Assembly (NCBI RefSeq): GCF_004804275.1
Contig: NZ_STGI01000003.1
Span: 124,001-188,000 of the forward strand
Length of the DNA: 64,000 nucleotides
Reading direction: 5' to 3'
DNA from: Herbaspirillum sp. ST 5-3
Lineage (GTDB): Bacteria > Pseudomonadota > Gammaproteobacteria > Burkholderiales > Burkholderiaceae_D
A program made the position numbers and the translations under genes. Positions 25,121-34,767 of this stretch are shown piece after piece. Each line of letters starts with the position of its first letter. Positions within the stretch are counted from its first letter, which is position 1. The notes beneath the pieces were generated by a model. The model ran no database searches, was not told the DNA's origin, and saw only the letters and a program-made list of their open reading frames with translations.

Positions 25121-25962
25121 ATCCTGTTTATCGCAAGCGCCTGTGGGTGCACCGCTTAGGCATTAGTCTGTCCATCCTCGCAATGGCCACCGGCCTGTTC
25201 TTCCTCATGTGGATCTTGTTTACCCTGCTGATCAAGGGCTTTGGCGCCCTGAGCTGGGTGATGTTCACTGAAACCACGCCCGCACCGGGCAGTGACGGCG
25301 GCGGCCTGGTGAACGCCATTGTCGGCAGCCTGATGATGGTGGGGGCGGCAACGGCGATCAGTACGCCGATTGGCATTTTGGCCGGCATCTATCTTGCCGA
25401 ATATGGCGAGGAGAGCTGGCTGGCACAGGTTACACGCTTCGTTACCGATATCATGCTGTCGGCGCCGTCGATTGTGATCGGCTTGTTCGTCTATGCAATC
25501 TATGTCGCGAACGTGAAGCATTTCTCGGGCTGGGCCGGCACCTTCGCGATTTCGTTGATTGCAATTCCAGTCGTTGTCCGCACTACCGACAACATGCTCA
25601 AACTCGTGCCGAGCGGGTTGCTGGAAGCGGCGTTCTCGCTTGGCGCGCCGCGCTGGAAGGTGGCGATGATGGTGCGCCTGCGTGCGGTCAAGGCGGGTGT
25701 CGTGACCGGCGTGCTGCTCGCAATCGCACGCATTTCCGGTGAAACGGCACCGCTGCTGTTTACTGCTTTGAACAACCAGTTTTTTAGCTCCGACATGAAC
25801 GCGCCGCTTGCGAACCTGCCGGTCGTGATATTCCAATTTGCGATGAGCCCGTACGACAATTGGCGGGAACTGGCATGGGGCGGTGCGCTGCTGATCACCT
25901 TCAGCGTGCTGGGTCTGAATATTCTGTCACGCACACTATTTAGCCAGAAGGTTCCGAAGTAA
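25117..25962 (+). CDS. pstA: Phosphate ABC transporter permease PstA
   Basis: 281 residues starting at a GTG that overlaps the pstC stop (GTGA), so translation is coupled. Six membrane segments; [16 protein letters not shown] and the cytoplasmic coupling loop [27 protein letters not shown] are typical. It forms the membrane channel with PstC. Confidence 0.95.
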   Translation: MNPVYRKRLWVHRLGISLSILAMATGLFFLMWILFTLLIKGFGALSWVMFTETTPAPGSDGGGLVNAIVGSLMMVGAATAISTPIGILAGIYLAEYGEESWLAQVTRFVTDIMLSAPSIVIGLFVYAIYVANVKHFSGWAGTFAISLIAIPVVVRTTDNMLKLVPSGLLEAAFSLGAPRWKVAMMVRLRAVKAGVVTGVLLAIARISGETAPLLFTALNNQFFSSDMNAPLANLPVVIFQFAMSPYDNWRELAWGGALLITFSVLGLNILSRTLFSQKVPK

Positions 25963-25963
25963 T

Positions 25964-26755
25964 ATGAATGATCGAGGCATCCAACCCATGCAGAAGGCCG
26001 AGAAGACCACGCTGCAAATCTCAAACCTGAATTTTTTCTACGGAAGTTTTCAGGGATTAAAGAACATCAACCTGAATATCCATGAGAAAAAGGTGACGGC
26101 CTTCATCGGTCCGTCCGGCTGCGGCAAGTCGACCCTGCTGCGCACGCTCAACCGTATGTACGACCTGTATCCCGGCCAGCGTGCCGAAGGCCGGATCATG
26201 TACCACGGCCACAATATTCTCGATCCGGGTCAGGACTTGAATATGCTGCGTGCCAAAGTCGGCATGGTGTTCCAGAAGCCGACCCCGTTCCCGATGTCGG
26301 TGTATGACAACATCGCGTTTGGCGTGCGTCTGTATGAAAACCTGTCCAAGGGTGAAATGGATGAACGTGTCGAAGGTGCGCTGAAGAAGGCAGCCCTATG
26401 GAGCGAAGTGAAGGACAAGCTCAACAAGAGCGGCTTGTCGCTGTCCGGTGGTCAGCAGCAGCGCCTGTGTATCGCGCGCGGCATTGCAGTCAAACCGGAC
26501 GTTCTGCTGCTGGACGAGCCGACCTCGGCGCTCGATCCGATTTCGACCGCCAAGATCGAAGAACTGATCAGTGAACTGAAAGAGGATTACACGATCACCA
26601 TCGTGACCCATAACATGCAACAGGCAGCGCGTTGTTCCGACTATACGGCGTATATGTACCTGGGCGAGCTCGTGGAGTTTGGCGAGACCGATCAGATTTT
26701 CATGAATCCCGTAAAGAAGGAAACGCAGGACTACATTACCGGCCGTTTTGGATAG
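25964..26755 (+). CDS. pstB: Phosphate ABC transporter ATPase PstB
   Basis: 263 residues; a second possible start at 25988 would give 255. Walker [11 protein letters not shown]-loop [14 protein letters not shown] (the PstB-specific form), signature LSGGQQQR, Walker [14 protein letters not shown] and H-loop THNMQQ are all present. It starts one base after the pstA stop. Confidence 0.97.
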   Translation: MNDRGIQPMQKAEKTTLQISNLNFFYGSFQGLKNINLNIHEKKVTAFIGPSGCGKSTLLRTLNRMYDLYPGQRAEGRIMYHGHNILDPGQDLNMLRAKVGMVFQKPTPFPMSVYDNIAFGVRLYENLSKGEMDERVEGALKKAALWSEVKDKLNKSGLSLSGGQQQRLCIARGIAVKPDVLLLDEPTSALDPISTAKIEELISELKEDYTITIVTHNMQQAARCSDYTAYMYLGELVEFGETDQIFMNPVKKETQDYITGRFG

Positions 26756-26800
26756 TTTCCACGATACGGCCGTCTACTACTGAATACAAGGAGCCCTTGC

Positions 26801-27508
26801 ATGCCAGGTGACCACTCTTCAAAGCAATACGATATGGATCTCGAAACGATCCGCTCCAAAGTGTTACTGATGGGCGGATTGGTGGAGAGTCAGTTCAATG
26901 ACGCGATCGCGAGCTTTCGCACTGGGAATATCGAGCAGGCGGAACAGGTTATCAGGTCGGATGAGAACGTCAACCGTCTGGAAGTCACGCTGGACGATGC
27001 GTGCAGCCACCTGATCGTGAAGCGTCAGCCGGCGGCGAATGACCTGCGTACGGTAATAGCAACGCTGAAGGTGATTACTGATCTGGAACGCGTCGGTGAC
27101 GAAGCGACGAAGATTGCTCGGACTGGCAAGAATCTGCAGGAGCGCGGCACTGTCGGCGTGCTCAATCACTACGAGTCGATCCGCGTGATGGCGGCCAATA
27201 CCGCCAATCTGCTCCATGATGCACTGGATGCTTTTGCCCGGCTGGATGAAAAGCAGGCAGCCAAGATCATTGCGCAGGACGTTACCATCGACCACGAATT
27301 CGGCGCCATCCTACGCACGATGATCACCTTCATGATGGAAGATCCACGTACGATTTCGGTTGCACTCGATACGCTGTGGGTGGCCAAGGCGATCGAACGC
27401 ATCGGCGACCATGCGAAGAACATTGCCGAATATGTGATTTACGTCGTCGAAGGCAAGGACATTCGCCACACCGATTACGTGTACACCAAGCTGGATAGTT
27501 CGGTGTGA
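26801..27508 (+). CDS. phoU: Phosphate signalling protein PhoU
   Basis: 235 residues, all helical, with two PhoU repeats. Each has the metal-binding E/D-x3-D pattern (for example DLERVGDEATKIA, about residues 90-102, and KAIERIGDHAKNIAEYV, about 194-210). It links Pst transporter state to the PhoR kinase and limits phosphate uptake. An AAGGAG site lies before the ATG. Confidence 0.96.
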   Translation: MPGDHSSKQYDMDLETIRSKVLLMGGLVESQFNDAIASFRTGNIEQAEQVIRSDENVNRLEVTLDDACSHLIVKRQPAANDLRTVIATLKVITDLERVGDEATKIARTGKNLQERGTVGVLNHYESIRVMAANTANLLHDALDAFARLDEKQAAKIIAQDVTIDHEFGAILRTMITFMMEDPRTISVALDTLWVAKAIERIGDHAKNIAEYVIYVVEGKDIRHTDYVYTKLDSSV

Positions 27509-27510
27509 TC

Positions 27511-28200
27511 ATGGCAGTCGACAAAACTACGATCCTGGTCGTTGAGGACGAACCGTCGATTGCCGAACTGGTGACCTTTTCGCTGCAGGAAGCGGGCTGG
27601 AATACGTTTACCGTCGGCAGCGCTGGCGAGGCATGGGAGTTCATCCAGCGCCGCTCGCCACAACTGATTCTGCTCGACTGGATGCTGCCGGACCAGAGCG
27701 GCCTGCGCCTGCTGTCGCGCATTCGCGCCGATCGTCAGATGCAGGAACTGCCGGTCATCATGCTGACGGCGAAAAGCATGGAGGAGGACAAGATCGCCGG
27801 CCTCGATAACGGCGCCGACGATTACATCACCAAGCCTTTTTCGCCGCGCGAATTGACTGCGCGCATCAAGGCGCTGCTCCGCCGTAAGAGCCCGGAGCAT
27901 GCGCAGAGCCTGATGACCGTCGGTGCAGTCGCGCTGGATCCGGCCAGCTGCACGGTCATGTTGCATGGCCAGAAGATCGATATCGGCCATGCTGAATTCA
28001 AGCTGCTGAAGTTCTTCCTCGCGCATCCGGAGCGAGTGTTTTCGCGCAGCCAGCTGCTGGACAAGGTGTGGGGCGATCACGTGGCGATTGAAGAGCGTAC
28101 GGTGGACGTACATGTGCTGCGACTGCGCAAGGCGCTCAAGGAAGCAGAGACTCTGATCAAGACCGTCCGTAGTGTAGGATACATGTTGTCCGAGAAATAA
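27511..28200 (+). CDS. phoB: Phosphate response regulator PhoB
   Basis: 229 residues from ATG 27511; a GTG at 27505 overlapping phoU is an alternative. The receiver domain has the acidic pair in VVEDEPS, phosphorylated Asp in LLDWMLPDQSG, and the Lys in ITKPFSPREL. The C-terminal OmpR-type winged helix includes FKLLKFFLAHPERVFSRSQLL and TVDVHVLRLRKAL. It should bind the Pho boxes seen upstream of pstS and of the second arsC. Confidence 0.96.
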   Translation: MAVDKTTILVVEDEPSIAELVTFSLQEAGWNTFTVGSAGEAWEFIQRRSPQLILLDWMLPDQSGLRLLSRIRADRQMQELPVIMLTAKSMEEDKIAGLDNGADDYITKPFSPRELTARIKALLRRKSPEHAQSLMTVGAVALDPASCTVMLHGQKIDIGHAEFKLLKFFLAHPERVFSRSQLLDKVWGDHVAIEERTVDVHVLRLRKALKEAETLIKTVRSVGYMLSEK

Positions 28201-28208
28201 TTTCATTC

Positions 28209-29537
28209 ATGAATCCACAGTTGCTATTCTGGGTTCCGGCCGGCTTGCGTCTGTCGCTGCTGTTGATCGGCGCCGGAATTGTCTGGTACTTTTTTGGCTC
28301 AATCGCAGGCCTTGCGACGGGATTGATCGGCATGGGCATTGCGTTGGTTATGCAACTGCATTACCTGTATCGCCTTGCCGACTGGCTGGATCATCCGGCC
28401 AGCGCCAGGCTGCCGGACGGGTGGGGCGCCTGGACCGATATCTTTTCCCGCCTTTATAAACTGCGCCGCGACGACGAAAAAAACCAGGCCGAACTGACCG
28501 AGTGGCTGGCGCGCTTTCGGCAGGCGATGAGTCTGTTGCCGGATGGCGTGGTCATCATGGACGACGTGCTGTTCCTGGAGTGGTGCAATCCGGCGGCGGA
28601 AAAACATCTCGGCCTGCAGCTCGATCGTGACAAGGGCATGCGCGTAACCAATCTGATCCGCAGCCCGGAGTTCATGGATTACATCATCCTCGGGCGCTAT
28701 GAGCAGCCGCTGACGCTTTCTCTGCGCGAGCGCAAGTTGATCGTGCAAATCATTCCGTTTGAAAATCGCCGCCAGATTCTCGTCACCCACGATGTGACCG
28801 ATGCGGAACGGATCGAGATGATGCGGCGTGATTTTGTCGCGAATGCATCGCACGAGCTGCGCACACCGCTGACCGTTATTAACGGCTTTCTCGAAATCGC
28901 GGCGAACCAGCCCAATCTCGCAGCACAGACAAGGCTCGATCATCTCAAGCTGATGCGGGAGCAAGGCCTGCGCATGCAGAATCTGATTGACGATATGCTG
29001 GCCTTGACGCGGCTCGAGTCGATCGATTATCCAGTCCGACGTGAGCCGGTCAATATGTGGAGTCTGCTTGACCAGGTATTGCAGGAAGCGCACGCACTAT
29101 CCGCCGGCAGACATGAGATCGGTCTGACGTTCGACGGGCCGGATATCCAGGGAAGTCGGGACGAATTACACAGTGCATTCAGTAACCTTGTTTCTAACGC
29201 TGTACGGTACACGGCTGCAGGCGGCGTCATTCAACTGATTTGGAAAGACACGGAAAAAGGACCGCAGTTCTCTGTTCAAGACAATGGGATAGGCATTCGG
29301 CCCGAACACATTTCCCGTCTGACCGAGCGCTTCTATCGTGTCGACAAGAGCCGTTCCCGGGAAACGAAGGGCACAGGGCTGGGTTTGGCCATTGTTAAGC
29401 ATGTCTTATTGCGCCATGACGCCGTGTTGGCGGTTCACTCGGTACCTGATCAGGGAAGCACCTTTGCCGTGAAATTTTCACGGACCTGTGTTGCTAAAGG
29501 GGACCGTGCCGCCCCTCTCCTCGATGAAATTGTCTAA
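28209..29537 (+). CDS. phoR: Phosphate sensor histidine kinase PhoR
   Basis: 442 residues. Two membrane helices lie near the N-terminus (LRLSLLLIGAGIVWYFFGSI and GLATGLIGMGIALVMQL) with almost no periplasmic loop. A PAS domain follows (PDGVVIMDDVLFLEWCNPAA), then the HisKA box NASHELRTPLTVINGF with the phosphoacceptor His, and the ATPase domain with NAVRYTA, DNGIGI and GTGLGLAIV. It pairs with PhoB and reads the Pst/PhoU state. Confidence 0.95.
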   Translation: MNPQLLFWVPAGLRLSLLLIGAGIVWYFFGSIAGLATGLIGMGIALVMQLHYLYRLADWLDHPASARLPDGWGAWTDIFSRLYKLRRDDEKNQAELTEWLARFRQAMSLLPDGVVIMDDVLFLEWCNPAAEKHLGLQLDRDKGMRVTNLIRSPEFMDYIILGRYEQPLTLSLRERKLIVQIIPFENRRQILVTHDVTDAERIEMMRRDFVANASHELRTPLTVINGFLEIAANQPNLAAQTRLDHLKLMREQGLRMQNLIDDMLALTRLESIDYPVRREPVNMWSLLDQVLQEAHALSAGRHEIGLTFDGPDIQGSRDELHSAFSNLVSNAVRYTAAGGVIQLIWKDTEKGPQFSVQDNGIGIRPEHISRLTERFYRVDKSRSRETKGTGLGLAIVKHVLLRHDAVLAVHSVPDQGSTFAVKFSRTCVAKGDRAAPLLDEIV

Positions 29538-29545
29538 CTCCTGCG

Positions 29546-30094
29546 ATGCAGCCGCGCTACCACATTCATCTCTATCACGATGGCGTTATCTATGTCGCCA
29601 ACGTGCCGGAGCTGGCGGGCTGTCGTGGAAAAGGGCAAAGCTATGCCGAAGCACTCCAGCGTGCCGAACAGGCGATCGAGGAATGGATCTTTAACGCAGT
29701 CAATACAGGAAAGCCGATTCCCGCGCCAACCACGCCGGTTTCATCCGCACGAGCAATGCGTCCGGCAATGATGAGGAAATACGGACCGGTGAAATACCGC
29801 CTCATCGAAAAATTCGGCAACTTGTCCAATAGGCAGCTGGCGGCTTGCATTGGATTGATCGCGCCCGACGCACCGGTGATGCTGTCGAGCGCATTCTCAG
29901 GTCGAGGAACTCGCCAGGTGCGCTGCGCTATCGCGCGATCGCTCAACGAACCTCCTTCATCGGTATGGCCATCCTTGCCGCAAGAGACCAAGGCGGCCGA
30001 CGATAAAGCGTATTACGAATTGTTGAAAACGATGGAGGCTGAAGCGAACTTGCCCGCATCACCTCAGAAGCCCAGACCGACGTTGACGCGGTAG
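29546..30094 (+). CDS. HicB-like protein with C-terminal Ner/Nlp-like DNA-binding segment
   Basis: 182 residues. Residues 1-60 match the HicB antitoxin fold (YHIHLYHDGVIYVANVPELAGCRGKGQSYAEALQRAEQAIEEWI). Later residues NLSNRQLAACIGLIAPDAPV and RQVRCAIARSLNEPPSSVWPSL resemble the helix-turn-helix of Ner/Nlp-type regulators. No HicA toxin gene is adjacent, so it is an orphan and may act as a repressor. It follows phoR closely and is convergent with aioA. Confidence 0.7.
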   Translation: MQPRYHIHLYHDGVIYVANVPELAGCRGKGQSYAEALQRAEQAIEEWIFNAVNTGKPIPAPTTPVSSARAMRPAMMRKYGPVKYRLIEKFGNLSNRQLAACIGLIAPDAPVMLSSAFSGRGTRQVRCAIARSLNEPPSSVWPSLPQETKAADDKAYYELLKTMEAEANLPASPQKPRPTLTR

Positions 30095-30183
30095 TTGCGT
30101 CGCCGGCGCGGCCAATCAGAACATATAGGGCTGGTGGAGGGGGCAGGTATGGCTTGCGCCAGTCAGCGCCCCCCCGATGTCGA

Positions 30184-32670
30184 TTATGTCGATAGAAACC
30201 GTCTGCTCTTGAAACTAACCGTCTCCCTGAAGTCTTGCACGGGGCCGATCCGACGAATGTTGGCCCAGGTTCCCTTGTAATAGGGCACCACGTTGCGGTC
30301 CACCCAGGACGTGGTCACGTTGCCCATGACCCCGTTATAGTGCCCGAACTGCATGAACGTCTGGTTGCGCTTGATTTGCGGCTCCAGGTATGCCAAGGCG
30401 TAGGTTGACCCATAATCGTTAAATACCTCCACGACGTCGCCAGACGCAACATTCAACGCGCGCGCATCTTCGGGGTTCATCTCAAGGTACGCCATTGGAA
30501 CGCGCCCGCGGACAAACTCGTTGTACTGGTCGTGATACATGGTCTGCCATACTTCGTTGATCCGGCCATTGTTTATCCAGAATCGGTACTTTGCCTTCTG
30601 GTCCGCCACGGGTTTCGGCAGCCCCGCCCAAGTGGCCGGCTTGAATTCCGCCTTGCCATCCTTGGTGTCGAATTTGTTGTCCATGTATAGCATTTCCGTG
30701 CCTAACAACTTGCCATCCTTGTAGTCCTTTGCCGGCAGCTGCACGCCGTTGTTGCCCATCGCACGCAACCTTGCATAGGTGACGAGATGGCCGGTTTTAT
30801 CACCTTGGCTGTCGATCGGTTCGACGCCGGGTTGTCCCACGCGCCGAAAGCCGTCATTGAAGGCGTCTTCTTCAGTCTTCCAGTCGAAGCCGGCGAACCG
30901 TGCCACCATGTTCTGCTTCCCTTCGACCTGGTACATCCGCTTCAACGTATTGGCAATGTCGGCAGCAATCAGGCAATCGGGCTTGGCCGATCCAGGTGGG
31001 TCCATGAATTTTTCAGACAAGCGCATGCGGCGTTCGCCATTCATCGACGTCAGATTCATCTCGCCCGGATGCGCTGCGGGCAGCATCAGGTGCGCCGCCT
31101 CTGCGAGCGTGGTCGGATAGAGATTGATATTGACGAGAAACAGCCCGCCTTTGTTTTTCACCGCGTCATATATCGCATCCACCATTTGCGGTGTCGAGCC
31201 GCCGCGCGTCTTTGCGATCGCATCCTTGACGATGCTGGCGCGCCGCAGGATCACCGCGCGATGCTGTTGTGCATTGAGCGTGGTCTGGAATGGATTGGCA
31301 CCCCACGCGGTGTACATCATGCCTTTGCCGTTGATGATTTCTTGGTCGACAAAGGTCTTGCCTTCACCCGGATAGTGGGGACGGGTATAACCTTCCTGGT
31401 GTCCGCCCATGCGGACGACGCCGGTGCCACGGCGCCCGACGTTGTGCGTGGCCAGCACCAGATCGACCAATGCCGATTGGATCACGTAATTGTCGTTTCC
31501 CCAGATGATGCCCTTTTCATAGGCATGCATCGTATGCGGTCGATGCCCGGAAGGCTTGGGCTTGTACGCCCACTCTGCCGCCTGCTTCAGTTTGTCCACC
31601 GGGATACCGGTAATGCGGCTGGTATCCTCTAGCGACATGCGGTTGGTCTTTATCGCCGCCTCAAACCCCTTGGTATAGGCAGCGATGAACTCCTTATCGT
31701 GCCACCCCTGATCCACCACATACGTCATCAGGCCGTTGAACAATGCGATATCGGTACCGGGCTCGATGTCCAGGTGCAGCACATTGGCTTTGCCAGCCGC
31801 CTGTTCTGAGACGGTCATGGTGTCAGTACGGCGAGGGTCAACAAAAATTATCTTTGCGGCACCGACGCTCTCACCGGGAAACCGCTGTTTCTTTTTATCA
31901 ATCGTTTTTCCCTGCAGGTTGGGTATCCAGTGCGCCAGGAAATAGTTGGTCTGCGTTTCATAGGAATTACACCCGATCGCCATCATCACGTCGGCCAGTT
32001 CGGCGTCTTCGTAACTGTTGTTGAGTTCGCTGATGCCCATGTCACGCGTGGCATGGCATTCGGAGTTGTATGCAGGCCGGTTATGGATCCGTACCAGCGG
32101 AGTCTTGAGGGCATCGAACATCAGTTTGCCGGTCGCCCACGTGTTTTCGAATCCGCCGCCGGCGCCGCCGTGATCGAAGCAATCGAAGGCCAGTGCTGCC
32201 GGTCCGTCGTTGTCGAGAATTTTCTTTGTCAGTCCAGCATACAACGCGAGCGCGTCCTCCCAACTGGTATCGACCCACTGGTCGGCCACATAAACGCGCG
32301 GGCTGCGCAGCCGTTCCTTTCCGACGCCGGAGGGGTTATACATTACCTTGGCCATTTGTCCGCCGCGCGTGGACGACAACCCCTGATTCACCACACACTG
32401 CTTATCAGGCACGATCATGATGTTGGAGCGCTTGCCATCCTTGTCGGTAACCGTGTTTTGCATAGCCGGCGTCATCACGATGGACAGTGGCGGGAGTTGC
32501 TTGCGAAACTCCAGCCCGAGCGCGTTTTGCTCGGGGGCGCGTCCTCCTTCCATGTTTTCTGGCCATTTGTACACGTGATAGCCGCATCCCACGATGCAGA
32601 AGTGGCATGTCATATTGGTCTTTTGGGCCCCCACTGGGGGCAGGGCGACACGGTCTTTGCTGGTACTCAT
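30184..32670 (-). CDS. aioA: Arsenite oxidase large subunit AioA
   Basis: 828 residues, the length of known AioA. The [3Fe-4S] ligands are C22, C25 and C29 in CHFCIVGC. The arsenite-binding residues known from the Alcaligenes faecalis structure are all present at a +1 offset: H196 and E204 (HNRPAYNSE) and R420 and H424 (RMGGHQ). A serine sits where related enzymes have a fourth cluster cysteine (QGLSSTRGG). It oxidises arsenite to arsenate at a molybdenum bis-pterin site in the periplasm. It has no signal of its own and is co-exported with AioB. A GGAGG site precedes the ATG, 13 bases after aioB. Confidence 0.98.
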   Translation of the reverse strand: MSTSKDRVALPPVGAQKTNMTCHFCIVGCGYHVYKWPENMEGGRAPEQNALGLEFRKQLPPLSIVMTPAMQNTVTDKDGKRSNIMIVPDKQCVVNQGLSSTRGGQMAKVMYNPSGVGKERLRSPRVYVADQWVDTSWEDALALYAGLTKKILDNDGPAALAFDCFDHGGAGGGFENTWATGKLMFDALKTPLVRIHNRPAYNSECHATRDMGISELNNSYEDAELADVMMAIGCNSYETQTNYFLAHWIPNLQGKTIDKKKQRFPGESVGAAKIIFVDPRRTDTMTVSEQAAGKANVLHLDIEPGTDIALFNGLMTYVVDQGWHDKEFIAAYTKGFEAAIKTNRMSLEDTSRITGIPVDKLKQAAEWAYKPKPSGHRPHTMHAYEKGIIWGNDNYVIQSALVDLVLATHNVGRRGTGVVRMGGHQEGYTRPHYPGEGKTFVDQEIINGKGMMYTAWGANPFQTTLNAQQHRAVILRRASIVKDAIAKTRGGSTPQMVDAIYDAVKNKGGLFLVNINLYPTTLAEAAHLMLPAAHPGEMNLTSMNGERRMRLSEKFMDPPGSAKPDCLIAADIANTLKRMYQVEGKQNMVARFAGFDWKTEEDAFNDGFRRVGQPGVEPIDSQGDKTGHLVTYARLRAMGNNGVQLPAKDYKDGKLLGTEMLYMDNKFDTKDGKAEFKPATWAGLPKPVADQKAKYRFWINNGRINEVWQTMYHDQYNEFVRGRVPMAYLEMNPEDARALNVASGDVVEVFNDYGSTYALAYLEPQIKRNQTFMQFGHYNGVMGNVTTSWVDRNVVPYYKGTWANIRRIGPVQDFRETVSFKSRRFLST

Positions 32671-32683
32671 GGTGCGCCTCCAT

Positions 32684-33196
32684 TCAAAGTAGGTTGGACT
32701 GGCGTCCGTAGATCAGTCCTTCCACACCGACTGCCCTTACCGTGTCGTCCTTGGCGTTATATTCAAGTACGATGGCTGGCAGGTTTTCCGTGGCTTGTCC
32801 GGAGACCATCTGACCGGATCTCTCGGGATCAAAAGTGCTGAAATGGCAGGGGCACTTAAAGGTCTTCGCCGCAGGGTCATACGACACCGGGCAGCCCATA
32901 TGCGTGCACTGCGTGCTGTAGGCGACGATGTCCTGATTGGGGCCGACACCGCCCGGTACCGGTGTACCCATCTTGAGAACTGCGCATGGGGATGAGGGAT
33001 CGGGAAACGTGAAGGCGACTGGGACATTATTTTTCATTTGTCCGGCACGTCCGATCACCTTTGGCACATAGGGTAGGGTGGCACGTCCGACATCGGCCGG
33101 TGGTGCCTCAGCGTGGGTCGCTTTTCCGACCGTAATGCCAACGCCTGCGGCGGCGCTGCCAGTAACTTTCAGAAAATCTCTTCGGCTTAATGTCAT
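32684..33196 (-). CDS. aioB: Arsenite oxidase Rieske subunit AioB
   Basis: 170 residues from ATG 33196. GGAGGA at 33200-33206 fixes this start; the frame is open to 33244 without a ribosome site. The twin-arginine signal [15 protein letters not shown] exports the whole heterodimer. The Rieske [2Fe-2S] ligands are C97-x-H99 and C115-x2-H118, and C102 and C117 can form the cluster-stabilising disulfide. It transfers electrons from AioA to cytochrome c or azurin. The usual aioX-aioS-aioR regulators and a cytochrome c gene are not adjacent. Confidence 0.97.
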   Translation of the reverse strand: MTLSRRDFLKVTGSAAAGVGITVGKATHAEAPPADVGRATLPYVPKVIGRAGQMKNNVPVAFTFPDPSSPCAVLKMGTPVPGGVGPNQDIVAYSTQCTHMGCPVSYDPAAKTFKCPCHFSTFDPERSGQMVSGQATENLPAIVLEYNAKDDTVRAVGVEGLIYGRQSNLL

Positions 33197-33656
33197 GGTC
33201 TCCTCCGCCATCAATGTGAGGGAAAGCGTTCGCTTATGGTCCAACGTTGAAAGTAGGCTGCTATAAGGACAGCGTCAAATTGCCGAAACTGAGATTAGGA
33301 AAGCCAAGAAGCGCGGTGGATCACATCAGCGTCTGCGATTTACACTGAGGTATTGATGATTACTAATTAGAGCAATGACTGCGGAACTTCAAGCTCTATG
33401 CGGAAGGGCATTGATCTGCGGCTAAAACATGAACGGGCGGGTGCTTGTCCGACAGCCACTGGGCAACAAGATCCCATCGAAGTCGAGAAGCAGAATGTTG
33501 GATCTCCCAAGTAGCTGCGGGGTGACAACACACGTGTATCCCTTGCTCGGGTTGTTGTTTTTGATCGCCGTGGCATCGTTGAGCTGCTATCTGGCCAAAG
33601 TAAATATGGGGGCAAGTCAATGCCAATTCGAGAGTGGCCGCTGGAGGATTGAACCA
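33197..33656. other. Divergent intergenic region between aioB and a methyltransferase gene
   Basis: 460 bases. The left 50 hold the aioB ribosome site. No convincing -24/-12 (sigma-54) element of the kind known upstream of aioBA was found on the - strand. An in-frame 5' extension of the methyltransferase frame (from 33429) has no ribosome site and is not taken as coding. TTGATGATTACTAA near 33354 only partly resembles an FNR box. Confidence 0.4.
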
Positions 33657-34310
33657 ATGAGTTGTTGTAGTCATTGCGTCGATGCGGAAAGCCTTTTCAC
33701 ACAGCGAATAGCGCAGCGCGACCTTCTTCGCTACCGCAAGTACGGGCCACGCTTCTCGACTCGACTGTTGCTTCGAGTGATCGGTCCGCCAGGAACTCAT
33801 GCCAAGACGCTTCTCGACATCGGTGGCGGAATAGGCGCAATTCCACATGAACTTCTGGCGTCTGGGCTGACCAGTGCGGTCCTTGTCGAGGCATCTGTCG
33901 CATACCTCCATGTTGCCGAGGAGGAAGCGAACCGCCGTGGACATCGTAAGCGTCTAATCTGCCACCATGGAGATTTCGTCGAATTGGCCAGTGAATTGGC
34001 ACCAGCGGACATTGTCACTCTCGACCGCGTGATTTGCTGCTATCCGGATATGGAAACGCTCGTTGACGCGTCGATAGCCAAAGCAAAGCATGTCTACGCG
34101 CTAGTGTATCCGCGCGAGCGGTGGATCACCAAGATAGGAGCCGGGCTGGTGAACGTATTTCTCCGTCTGCGTGGCGGTGCTTTCCGCACCTATATACACT
34201 CAAGCAAGGCTGTGGATGCCGTCATCCGGCGGCATGGCTTTCGCCGCAGCTTTTATGAACGAACAGTACTGTGGCAAGTTGTCACATATGTTCGCAGCGA
34301 CGCCCCATAG
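33657..34310 (+). CDS. Class I SAM-dependent methyltransferase
   Basis: 217 residues from ATG 33657, supported by GGAGG at 33642-33646. The SAM-binding motif I is LLDIGGGIGAIPHEL (about residues 51-65), followed by an acidic residue at the next strand (VLVEAS) and DIVTLDRVICCYPDMETL. The N-terminus starts MSCCSHC with three cysteines, and CC recurs at VICCYPD. It does not carry the recognisable pattern of the arsenite methyltransferase ArsM, so arsenic methylation is not claimed. The best general likeness is to the magnesium-protoporphyrin methyltransferase-type fold. Divergent from aioBA. Confidence 0.75.
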   Translation: MSCCSHCVDAESLFTQRIAQRDLLRYRKYGPRFSTRLLLRVIGPPGTHAKTLLDIGGGIGAIPHELLASGLTSAVLVEASVAYLHVAEEEANRRGHRKRLICHHGDFVELASELAPADIVTLDRVICCYPDMETLVDASIAKAKHVYALVYPRERWITKIGAGLVNVFLRLRGGAFRTYIHSSKAVDAVIRRHGFRRSFYERTVLWQVVTYVRSDAP

Positions 34311-34341
34311 CGGGCCGCTACGGGGCTGACAAGCGGGAAAT

Positions 34342-34364
34342 GATGGCCGTGTTGCGCGGCCATC
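34342..34364. terminator. Hairpin between convergent genes
   Basis: GATGGCCG and CGGCCATC form a perfect 8-bp stem around a 7-base loop, between the 3' ends of the methyltransferase gene (+) and the small periplasmic protein gene (-). Poly-T is weak on both sides, so a bidirectional terminator is likely but not certain. Confidence 0.5.
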
Positions 34365-34367
34365 TCG

Positions 34368-34748
34368 TTACTTCAGCTTGAACTTTACATTCTGCAGAGT
34401 TTTTCCCGCGGCCGTCACGCTTGCCGCGACCTTCGTGCCGGGAGAGAGCTTGAAATTGCCTTTTGCTTCCAGCTTGTTGCCGCCTGCCGGGACGAGTTTG
34501 ACATCCGTCTTTTCGCTGCCGGTCAGCAGAGTCACTGTGGCAGAGCCTCCCGCCACATCGACCGGCTTGTCCTCGTCCCGTACATACAAGGTAATTACAT
34601 CCGGCTTTGCCACCAGTTCGTACTGAACCTCGCTCACTTCAGTGACGATGCCGCCATGCATCGGTTTGGCTTCATGCGCATAGACGGCATTCATGGTCAG
34701 GAGTAGCGCCGTCGCAGCGGTCAGCAGCAGTTTTTTGGTAAAGCTCAT
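34368..34748 (-). CDS. Small periplasmic protein at the end of the czc operon
   Basis: 126 residues from ATG 34748, with AAAGGA eight bases upstream. A signal peptide (MSFTKKLLLTAATALLLTMN, cut near YA) precedes HEAKPMHGGIVTEVSEVQYELVA. The segment HGG ... ELV...ITLYVRDEDKPV is strikingly like the N-terminal part of the CzcB protein encoded upstream (HGGRMLEEDDFGVEVLL ... RVYLFKEDKPL), so it looks like a free-standing version of that metal-binding beta domain. Probably a periplasmic metal-binding helper for the Czc efflux system. Confidence 0.75.
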   Translation of the reverse strand: MSFTKKLLLTAATALLLTMNAVYAHEAKPMHGGIVTEVSEVQYELVAKPDVITLYVRDEDKPVDVAGGSATVTLLTGSEKTDVKLVPAGGNKLEAKGNFKLSPGTKVAASVTAAGKTLQNVKFKLK

Positions 34749-34767
34749 CGATATGTCCTTTCGAAGG

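Noticed and set aside
30787-31632. 281-codon open frame antisense to aioA
   Set aside because: AioA is certain from its cluster and arsenite-binding residues; this is its shadow.
33245-33320. Sigma-54 promoter for aioBA
   Set aside because: A GCCA occurs on the + strand near 33300 but no GCAA at the required distance; the -24/-12 pattern is not met.
33350-33364. FNR-type box upstream of aioB
   Set aside because: TTGATGATTACTAA matches only one half of TTGAT-N4-ATCAA.
33429-33656. Longer N-terminus of the methyltransferase
   Set aside because: No ribosome site at 33429, while GGAGG precedes ATG 33657; the extension has no likeness to the family.
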